From Pseudomonadota bacterium (lineage in GTDB: Bacteria > Pseudomonadota > Gammaproteobacteria > Xanthomonadales > Marinicellaceae): a DNA stretch of 5,170 nucleotides. The notes beneath the pieces were generated by a model that saw only the letters and a program-made list of their open reading frames with translations, did not search any database and was not told the DNA's origin. Below are positions 1 through 5,170 of the stretch, piece by piece. The position numbers were made by a program, and so were the translations under genes. The stretch covers positions 1-5,170 of the forward strand of contig QQUO01000328.1 in assembly GCA_008501575.1 (NCBI GenBank), written 5' to 3'. Each line of letters opens with the position of its first letter. The stretch's first letter is position 1.

Positions 1-1589
1 CCATCGCTTATATCCACGATGGCATGCACGCCTATACCAACCAGTCCGATCAAGAGCTGTTTAAATACGATGACTTCGAGGAATTAGAAGTCACCCCGTT
101 TTTAAACATGATTGCCAAGGACGATGACGCCAAAGCCAAAAAAGTGTTGCGGGATTTAAATAAAAACATCCTACCTGATGAACAATTAAATTTTCAATTG
201 ATAACCGCACAAGGCGATCACTTTGACGGCTTAATCGAAGTCTCAAAAGCCACCTTAAAGGGTGAGCAATGTGCGCAGTTTATTATTAATCTGCCATCGG
301 TTGATCCGGAAGTGGAAAAAGAACTGTTTGAAATCAAAAATAAGGATCTGTTAACTAAATTCTTTAACCGCAGTTATATCCACGAGCTGTTGGCTGATGA
401 CATTGATCATGCCCGCAGCAGCCCCGGCGACAGTTTATTGATGATTGGAATTGACCATGAACGCCAATTAGAAAAAGAATTGGGCATTGGTAACTTTGAT
501 TTATTTATTGCCAATGTGGCTGAATTTTTACAAAGTAAATTTGGACCTGATACCGTCTACTGTCGTTACAATGATGCGCTATTTTTGCTGAAAATTAAAA
601 CCAATATCGAAAAGGCTGAAAAAGCGGCGGATAAAATGGTTCGCCTAATCACCGATCAGATATTTAATGCCGGGGACACTTCAACCAACTGTACGGTGAG
701 CATTGCTGTCACCCAATTAACCCCGCAAAGTCAATCTGTCAACAATGTCATTAAAGTGTTGACAGATTTAATGGAAAACATGATGAAGGATGGCGGTAAT
801 CAAGTGGCTGTGTTTGACCCTGCTGAAGAAGAAAAACAAGCCCGCGCCGCTTCACAAGCCTGGATAGATCGCATTACCGGTGGTTTGGAAAATGATCGCT
901 TTGTGCTGCACTACCAGCCGGTGGTCAATATTGATGGTGACGAAAGTCAATCTTATGAATGCCTGGTGCGATTAAAATCTGATGACGACCAGCTTATTTA
1001 TCCGCAACAATTTATTCCGGTGGCCATTAAATACGGGTTTATCCATGACATTGATCGTCTGGTCTTAACGAAAGCCATTGAGGCCATTAAAAAGGCTGAC
1101 TTTGAGGTTACCCTGTTTGTGAAAATCTCATCAGAGTCACTCACTGATTCGGCTTTCCCAAGTTGGTTGGCTGATCAATTGAAACAATATGGCGTTGCCG
1201 GACAAAAACTGGCCTTGGAGGTTAAAGAAAGTGAATTGGTCACCCATGCCACTAAAATGAAACCCATTATCAAAGCCATCAAAGCCTTAAATTGTAAAAT
1301 TGTGGTTGAAAAATTTGGCTCAGGACTCAATTCTTTCAGTATTCTGAAACATTTCCCGGTGGATTTACTTAAAATTGATTCAGCCTTTATGACTGATTTG
1401 GTGGATAATCCTGAGACCCAGGAAAAAGTTAAAACCATTGTCCAAAAAGCCCACAACCAGGGTAAACAGGTGATTTGTGAGTTTATTGAAGATGCCAACA
1501 CCATGAGTGTTATGTGGAAAATGTCAGTTAACTTTATCCAAGGCAACTTTATCGGCGAACCCATGAAAACCATGGAACCCGTTGAGTAA
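1..1589 (+). CDS. FimX-like PAS / degenerate GGDEF / degenerate EAL protein, 5'-partial; probable non-catalytic c-di-GMP receptor
   Basis: The frame is open from base 3 with no stop, so the gene enters from the left; the ATG at 24 lies inside the PAS domain (it is preceded by in-frame IAYIHDG) and is not the start. There are 528 residues visible; FimX proteins are about 690, so an N-terminal REC-like region is probably missing. Domains in visible numbering: PAS ~1-100, GGDEF-like ~110-272, EAL-like ~285-525. The GGDEF position reads RYNDALF (188-194). The EAL motif is ECL (319-321), with the following Arg323 kept. The usual metal-binding sites are also changed: Asn of 'NxS' is Lys374, 'TES' is KES (408-410), and 'DDFG' is EKFG (436-439). 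Both enzymatic activities are therefore probably lost. Known FimX proteins bind c-di-GMP through a similarly degenerate EAL domain and control type IV pilus assembly and twitching at the cell pole; that role here is inference. gluQRS overlaps its 3' end. Confident in the domains, fairly confident in the FimX-like assignment. Confidence 0.88.
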   Translation, partial: IAYIHDGMHAYTNQSDQELFKYDDFEELEVTPFLNMIAKDDDAKAKKVLRDLNKNILPDEQLNFQLITAQGDHFDGLIEVSKATLKGEQCAQFIINLPSVDPEVEKELFEIKNKDLLTKFFNRSYIHELLADDIDHARSSPGDSLLMIGIDHERQLEKELGIGNFDLFIANVAEFLQSKFGPDTVYCRYNDALFLLKIKTNIEKAEKAADKMVRLITDQIFNAGDTSTNCTVSIAVTQLTPQSQSVNNVIKVLTDLMENMMKDGGNQVAVFDPAEEEKQARAASQAWIDRITGGLENDRFVLHYQPVVNIDGDESQSYECLVRLKSDDDQLIYPQQFIPVAIKYGFIHDIDRLVLTKAIEAIKKADFEVTLFVKISSESLTDSAFPSWLADQLKQYGVAGQKLALEVKESELVTHATKMKPIIKAIKALNCKIVVEKFGSGLNSFSILKHFPVDLLKIDSAFMTDLVDNPETQEKVKTIVQKAHNQGKQVICEFIEDANTMSVMWKMSVNFIQGNFIGEPMKTMEPVE

Positions 1590-2475
1590 AAAAGCGTCCG
1601 TATACCGTGGTCGTTTTGCACCCTCACCCAGCGGTGACTTGCACTTTGGTTCGCTGTTAGCCGCACTGGTCAGCTATTGTGATGCCCGAAGCCATAACGG
1701 CTATTGGTATCTGCGTATTGAAGATGTGGACAGCAGCCGAACCGTGGTCGATGCCGACCTGCGTATTTTCAAAACCTTACAGGCTTATGAATTGGCCTGG
1801 GATGGTCAAGTCATCTATCAAACGGACAGCAAGCAACAACAACACTATCAAAAGGCTTTAGAACAATTAACCGATTTAGGACTGACCTATCGATGCCGAT
1901 GCACCCGTAAACAATTAAGTGGCCATTCGACCTATCCGGGACATTGTCGCTTATTATCAATCAGCGAACAGGAACCCCATTCAATTCGCCTGATAACCGA
2001 TACCGACACCATTTATTTTAATGACAGTTATCAAGGTCCGCAGCAACAGCATTTGCAACAACAATGTGGTGATTTTAATATTGTGCGTAAAGATGGTTTG
2101 TTCAGTTATCAACTGGCGGTGGTTATTGATGATCATCTGTCCGGCATTAATCACGTGGTTCGGGGCATCGATATCCTGGATTCCACCGCACGCCAAATCT
2201 ATCTGCATCGAAAGCTTGGGCTGACACCACCGGCTTATGCCCACTTTCCCATCGTCGTCAATCAAAAAGGCCATAAATTGAGCAAGCAGAATCATGCCAC
2301 AGCAGTTAGTCATGAAGACCCCACACAAGTCACACGACTTGCACTTAACTTATTAAACCAGGATTTGCCTCATAAACCCATGACCCAGCAACAACTCATT
2401 CAATGGGCGGTGGATCATTGGCTTCCTGAACGGTTTAAAGGTCAAAAGCACATTGATTACGGTGTGACACCTTGA
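1582..2475 (+). CDS. gluQRS: Glutamyl-queuosine tRNA(Asp) synthetase (GluQ-RS)
   Basis: This is a paralogue of the glutamyl-tRNA synthetase catalytic core without an anticodon-binding domain. The family activates glutamate without tRNA and attaches it to queuosine at position 34 of tRNA(Asp), in the cytoplasm. The 297-residue length fits the family (about 290-310). Visible signatures: FAPSPSGDLHFGSL (12-25) with the HIGH-equivalent HFGS (21-24); RIEDVD (45-50); a zinc site Cys105-x-Cys107 ... Tyr118-x3-Cys122; and KLSK (232-235) as the KMSKS equivalent. The start is TTG at 1582. The frame has a stop at 1564-1566 and no ATG or GTG between that stop and the ATP-binding motif, so TTG is the only sensible start. 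A weak GGAA (1574-1577) lies 4 bases upstream. The start overlaps the FimX-like gene by 8 bp, suggesting translational coupling. Residues 152-161 are Gln-rich, a local peculiarity. In many gammaproteobacteria this gene follows dksA, so its position here is different. Confidence 0.96.
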   Translation: MSKKASVYRGRFAPSPSGDLHFGSLLAALVSYCDARSHNGYWYLRIEDVDSSRTVVDADLRIFKTLQAYELAWDGQVIYQTDSKQQQHYQKALEQLTDLGLTYRCRCTRKQLSGHSTYPGHCRLLSISEQEPHSIRLITDTDTIYFNDSYQGPQQQHLQQQCGDFNIVRKDGLFSYQLAVVIDDHLSGINHVVRGIDILDSTARQIYLHRKLGLTPPAYAHFPIVVNQKGHKLSKQNHATAVSHEDPTQVTRLALNLLNQDLPHKPMTQQQLIQWAVDHWLPERFKGQKHIDYGVTP

Positions 2476-3521
2476 TTGGCCTGAGCAGCCAATTGTTGAC
2501 ACAAGGCTAAATTTGCATCAGATTGGCGCTGTAAAGGAATGCTGCCGGAAATGGCAGGTTCGATGATTTCATAGCTCATCACAGCGCGGTTACAACTGCT
2601 GAACTTTATGCTCACAGAACCATATAAGCTGTAATTAACCGGTTCACCACTGTCAAACAAGCCACCTTCAGTGAGAATTAATATCGATTCCACCGTATCC
2701 TCATTGTATTGACCTTCCATGGTAAACCAACGATGTTCTGAGGCGCCAATACCATTTTTGTGGCGTGTTTCCGGCGGCAATAAATCATAGCTAAACCAGG
2801 CTGAAATCAGCATATTTACTGACGGCAAAACTTCTAAGTAAATGCCCTGACCATTGGTCTCAGGATTGAACCAAGCACCGGACAATCCGGCATTGATTTG
2901 GAATTTATCTGATAGTACATACGCACGATTAATTTCAACCGTATTATCTAAAGTGACTGCACTGCCCGAAAAAAAGCCATAAATTGGAAATTCATTGGTT
3001 ATTTGCCCCAAGTTACTTGAGGAAAAATTAACCCGCAGAAATGATTCTATTAACTTGACCACTTCAAAACCCCGGGTTACTTTTCCGAATACAGCATACC
3101 CTGCACTGGAATTGCTCGGATCTAAAACACCGGAATTATCAGTTAAATTAATAAACCATTGATTGGTGGCACTGTTTGGTGCATTGGTTCTGGCCATTGC
3201 AATGGTTCCCATTGTGTTAGAAATTTCAGCCTCATTAATAATCGCCGGGTCAGTTGCAACCGTCTGAAAGACACTGCTTCCAGAATAACGATAACCACCA
3301 CCCTGGATAATAAAACCGGGAACAGACCGATGAATGACGGTACCATCGTAATCACCATTGTTCACATAATTCAAAAAATTCTGCACGGTAATGGGTACTT
3401 GCTCATCATATAATTCGATGTCAATGTTGCCAATATTGGTTTCAAAACGAACAATGGTTGATTGGCCATTGAACGCAATAAGTAACAGCAGGGTGGTTAT
3501 AATTAAACGGTTTAATATCAT
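2457..3521 (-). CDS. Exported cyclophilin-type peptidyl-prolyl cis-trans isomerase with extra C-terminal module
   Basis: A 354-residue protein. Residues 1 to ~20 look like a Sec signal peptide (Arg5, hydrophobic 7-17, cleavage probably between 18 and 22), so it should act in the periplasm or outside the cell. Residues ~23-205 are a PpiA-like cyclophilin: HRSVPGFIIQGGG (64-76) carries the catalytic-site equivalents Arg65, Phe70 and Gln73. GTIAMAR (105-111), NQWFIN (120-125) and GYAVFGKV (141-148) follow. The residue matching Trp121 of human CypA seems to be Val132, so cyclosporin binding is probably weak. Residues ~209-332 form a second domain beginning GLSGAWFNPETNGQG and ending SGSIPLQR. I recognise this as a module of unknown function found on exported proteins of Xanthomonadales-like bacteria. 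Cys310 and Cys341 could form a disulfide. The ATG overlaps the stop of the nucleotidase gene (ATGA); there is no clear Shine-Dalgarno sequence, so reinitiation is likely. The 3' end overlaps gluQRS by 19 bp on the opposite strand. Confidence 0.93.
   Translation of the reverse strand: MILNRLIITTLLLLIAFNGQSTIVRFETNIGNIDIELYDEQVPITVQNFLNYVNNGDYDGTVIHRSVPGFIIQGGGYRYSGSSVFQTVATDPAIINEAEISNTMGTIAMARTNAPNSATNQWFINLTDNSGVLDPSNSSAGYAVFGKVTRGFEVVKLIESFLRVNFSSSNLGQITNEFPIYGFFSGSAVTLDNTVEINRAYVLSDKFQINAGLSGAWFNPETNGQGIYLEVLPSVNMLISAWFSYDLLPPETRHKNGIGASEHRWFTMEGQYNEDTVESILILTEGGLFDSGEPVNYSLYGSVSIKFSSCNRAVMSYEIIEPAISGSIPLQRQSDANLALCQQLAAQANQGVTP
2461..2471. repeat. 11-nt palindrome inside the convergent gene overlap
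   Basis: GGTGTGACACC reads as GGTGTCACACC on the other strand, so it is a palindrome around one central base. It lies in the 19-bp tail-to-tail overlap (2457-2475) of gluQRS and the cyclophilin gene, and is read by both. The + frame gives Gly-Val-Thr-Pro then TGA; the - frame gives Gly-Val-Thr-Pro then TAA. As a hairpin it would have only about four pairs around a TGA loop and no T-run, so it is not a convincing terminator by itself. Confidence 0.8.
2475..2493 (+). terminator. Weak hairpin at the gluQRS stop codon, possible transcript end
   Basis: ATTGGC (2475-2480) and GCCAAT (2488-2493) can form a 6-bp stem with a 7-nt loop. It starts on the last base of the gluQRS stop and lies within the 3' end of the convergent cyclophilin gene. 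The bases after it on the + strand (TTGTTGAC) do not form a proper T-run, so an ordinary intrinsic terminator is doubtful. It might act as a 3'-end stabilising hairpin, or be a chance result of coding sequence. Confidence 0.2.
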
Positions 3522-4423
3522 GATTTTTCTGAATTTTTAATGGGTTGCTTATTGGTTATTCCATAGGGCACATGGCCGGTGGCGGTATGCTCGGAAGCTG
3601 TTTTAACATAAGTCAGCTGATCTTCAAAGAAAATATCGGCACGAAAAGATTTTAAAAATGCCGATTTATCTTGCCCTCCCAAAAATAGAGCCTCATCAAT
3701 GCGTATGCCCCAACTCCGCAACGTTAAAATAACGCGCTTATGAGACGGTGCCGATCTGGCGGTCACCAGTGCGGTTCGAATGGGTGACTCACCGGACGGG
3801 AAAATGGCTTGCAGATCATGTAATTTTTTCAAAAAAGCACCAAATGGTCCGGGGGTCAGTGGTTGGTTTTGCAGGGCATGTTCATTCTGTCGAAAAGCCT
3901 CCAGACCATCAGACTGATATACCTGTTCTGATTCATCAGAAAAAATAACGGCATCCCCATCAAAAGCAATTCGCACCTGAGGGTCATCAGACTTAACGGA
4001 TTTTCGAGTCATTAAATGAGCAGCCGCATGACCGGCTTTAATGGCCCCGATAACATCTGAATTATGTGCCGACAGAAACAACTCCACACCCAAAGCCGGC
4101 AAGTAATCATAGGGTGAGCCGCCATTACTGAACACCGCCCTGGAAATATTCAAACCATGATGCTCGATGGAATTAAAGATGCGTAATCCGGTGTCACCAT
4201 TATTGCGCGACACCAACACCACTTCCACCAAATCATCACCGCTTTCAGGGTGTTTAATATTCAGTAACTTATGCACCAATGGAAACGCCACACCCGGCTC
4301 CAGCGGTTCATCTTCATGGGCCAGTTGAAATGTCCGATAGGCCGCAATTCCCTGGGTTAAAAAGATTTTATGGGCCTCATCTAAATCAAACAAGGTGCGT
4401 GATGAAATGGCCAGGGTTAACAT
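3518..4423 (-). CDS. Cytosolic 5'-nucleotidase (PF06189-type, HAD-like fold)
   Basis: A 301-residue protein matching the bacterial/eukaryotic cytosolic 5'-nucleotidase family, which removes the 5'-phosphate from nucleoside monophosphates such as AMP or IMP. Visible signatures: AISSRTLFDLDEAH near the N-terminus (5-18); VSRNNGDTGLRIFNSIEHHG (71-90); HAD motif I FDGDAVIFSDE (154-164) with the probable nucleophile Asp155 and acid/base Asp157; TARSAPSHKR (221-230), probably motif II; GGQDKSAFL (249-257) with the probable motif III Lys253; and IFFEDQ (264-269) as motif IV. I remember FFDDQ as the usual form of the last motif, so Glu267 is a mild variation. No signal peptide is seen. The ATG lies 3 bp after the nadK stop and its position fits the family N-terminus; no good ribosome binding site precedes it, so translation probably depends on nadK. 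The exact substrate cannot be read from sequence. Confidence 0.93.
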   Translation of the reverse strand: MLTLAISSRTLFDLDEAHKIFLTQGIAAYRTFQLAHEDEPLEPGVAFPLVHKLLNIKHPESGDDLVEVVLVSRNNGDTGLRIFNSIEHHGLNISRAVFSNGGSPYDYLPALGVELFLSAHNSDVIGAIKAGHAAAHLMTRKSVKSDDPQVRIAFDGDAVIFSDESEQVYQSDGLEAFRQNEHALQNQPLTPGPFGAFLKKLHDLQAIFPSGESPIRTALVTARSAPSHKRVILTLRSWGIRIDEALFLGGQDKSAFLKSFRADIFFEDQLTYVKTASEHTATGHVPYGITNKQPIKNSEKS

Positions 4424-4426
4424 ATA

Positions 4427-5170
4427 TTAGGCAAACTGCTCATTAATGATTCGATCTTCCAAATTATGATGTTCATCAAACAACATTTCAATTTCAATTT
4501 CTCGCGCCTCTGTTATGGTCACCCGTTTGACATCCCGCACTTCAAAATTATCCGCGGTGGCAGCCACCGGTCTTTTGTGATGACTTTTGACTTTAAAACA
4601 AACTTCAGCATGGCTTGGAATTATGGCACCGCGCCATCGTCTCGGTCGAAATGGGCTAATCGGTGTTATCGCCAATACCTGGGTACCCAAGGGAATCACC
4701 GGACCATGTGCCGATAGATTATAAGCAGTACTACCGGCCGGAGTGGCCACCATCACGCCATCACCCACCAGGTTTTCAATCTTGGTTTGCCCATTAATCT
4801 TTACTTCGATATGGGCAGACTGCTTGGTTTGTCGTAACAGCGACCCCTCGTTAATGGCCAGTGAATTAAATTCTTCACCACTGACTTTTTCGGCAGTCAT
4901 GGACAATGGATGTAGAATGGTTTTCTGCGCCTGTTCAATCCGTTTAACCAAATCATGTTGTTCATAATCATTCATAAGAAAACCCACCGTGCCCCGGCGT
5001 AATCCGAATAAGGGTATTTTTTGGTACATGTATTGATGCAAACTATGCAACATAAAGCCATCCCCGCCAAGCACCACAATCACATCGGCTTGATCAGTAT
5101 TCGCCTGGCCATAGCGTTTTACTAATTCAACCAGTGATTTTTGGGCATTTTCTGACTGACTGGCAACAAA
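4427..5170 (-). CDS. nadK: NAD kinase, 5'-partial (short Xanthomonas/alphaproteobacterial type)
   Basis: NAD kinase phosphorylates NAD at the 2'-OH of the adenosine ribose using ATP or polyphosphate, and is the cell's source of NADP. The frame is open to the window edge; the GTG at 5081-5083 is the internal Val of ADVIVVLGGDG, not a start. The 247 visible residues begin FVASQSENAQ. Related short NAD kinases are about 255 residues, so only a few N-terminal residues are missing. Signatures in visible numbering: GGDG (35-38) with catalytic Asp37; GLRRGTVGFLMN (56-67); AINE (105-108) with the NAD-binding Asn-Glu pair; and GDGVMVATPAGSTAYNLSAH (136-155). The C-terminal stretch ITPISPFRPRRWRGA (168-182), DEHHNLEDRIINEQF (232-246) and the compact N-terminus are typical of the short type, unlike the ~290-residue E. 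coli enzyme. It leads the apparent nadK / nucleotidase / cyclophilin unit; its promoter is outside the window. Confidence 0.97.
   Translation of the reverse strand, partial: FVASQSENAQKSLVELVKRYGQANTDQADVIVVLGGDGFMLHSLHQYMYQKIPLFGLRRGTVGFLMNDYEQHDLVKRIEQAQKTILHPLSMTAEKVSGEEFNSLAINEGSLLRQTKQSAHIEVKINGQTKIENLVGDGVMVATPAGSTAYNLSAHGPVIPLGTQVLAITPISPFRPRRWRGAIIPSHAEVCFKVKSHHKRPVAATADNFEVRDVKRVTITEAREIEIEMLFDEHHNLEDRIINEQFA

Noticed and set aside
1..22. Inverted repeat CCATCG ... CGATGG with a 10-nt spacer at the left edge
   Set aside because: It lies in the PAS coding sequence, has no T-run or operator context, and a 6-bp match is expected by chance.
24..26. ATG as a start codon for the c-di-GMP-type protein
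   Set aside because: The frame continues upstream to the window edge and encodes the preceding conserved PAS residues (AYIHDG), so this is an internal Met.
1175..1666. Open frame of 163 codons on the - strand, antisense to the EAL-like domain and the gluQRS start
   Set aside because: It lies wholly opposite two well-supported genes and its translation shows no recognisable domain, so it is a shadow of their codon use.
1981..2328. Open frame of 115 codons on the - strand, antisense to gluQRS
   Set aside because: It covers the conserved C-terminal half and KLSK motif of gluQRS on the other strand; the product has no family features and no credible start context.
3159..3413. Open frame on the + strand opposite the cyclophilin domain
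   Set aside because: It is fully antisense to the catalytic core of the isomerase, with a low-complexity product and no ribosome binding site that I can see.
4466..4967. Two small + strand open frames opposite nadK
   Set aside because: Both are antisense to conserved NAD kinase motifs and carry no recognisable protein features.
5081..5083. GTG as a start codon for nadK
   Set aside because: The 29 codons upstream to the window edge are open and match the NAD kinase N-terminus, including FVAS and the Ala-Asp before the GGDG strand.

Overview
The window is a compact stretch of bacterial chromosome with five protein-coding genes and almost no non-coding DNA. The largest gap between genes on one strand is 3 bp. 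Composition is moderately AT-leaning. Several features suggest a gammaproteobacterium near the Xanthomonadales/Marinicella lineages: a FimX-like degenerate c-di-GMP receptor, a short NAD kinase of the type I know from Xanthomonas and alphaproteobacteria, a PF06189-type 5'-nucleotidase, and a cyclophilin with a C-terminal 'SGAWFNP...GQG' module that I associate with exported proteins of those groups. This placement is inference from remembered families, not from a search.

Left part, + strand (1-2475): the 3' portion of a PAS / degenerate GGDEF / degenerate EAL protein, whose N-terminus lies left of the window, is followed without a gap by gluQRS. GluQRS is the glutamyl-queuosine tRNA(Asp) synthetase. 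It starts at a TTG codon inside the end of the EAL gene (8-bp overlap), so the two are probably co-transcribed.

Right part, - strand (5170 down to 2457): nadK, a cytosolic 5'-nucleotidase and an exported cyclophilin-type peptidyl-prolyl isomerase form a tight three-gene unit (3-bp gap, then a 4-bp ATGA overlap). nadK is cut by the right edge by only a few residues. The first two genes concern nucleotide/NAD(P) pools. The third is a periplasmic folding factor with no obvious functional tie.

The two units converge and overlap tail-to-tail by 19 bp (2457-2475). The overlap contains an 11-nt palindrome that makes both proteins end in the same four residues, Gly-Val-Thr-Pro. I saw no RNA genes, mobile elements, CRISPR arrays, riboswitches, origins or clear promoters. 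Promoters for both units must lie outside the window or inside coding sequence. I found no strong candidate for a new multi-gene system; the points worth following are the loss of all catalytic motifs in the FimX-like protein, the uncharacterised C-terminal module on the cyclophilin, and the palindromic gene overlap.
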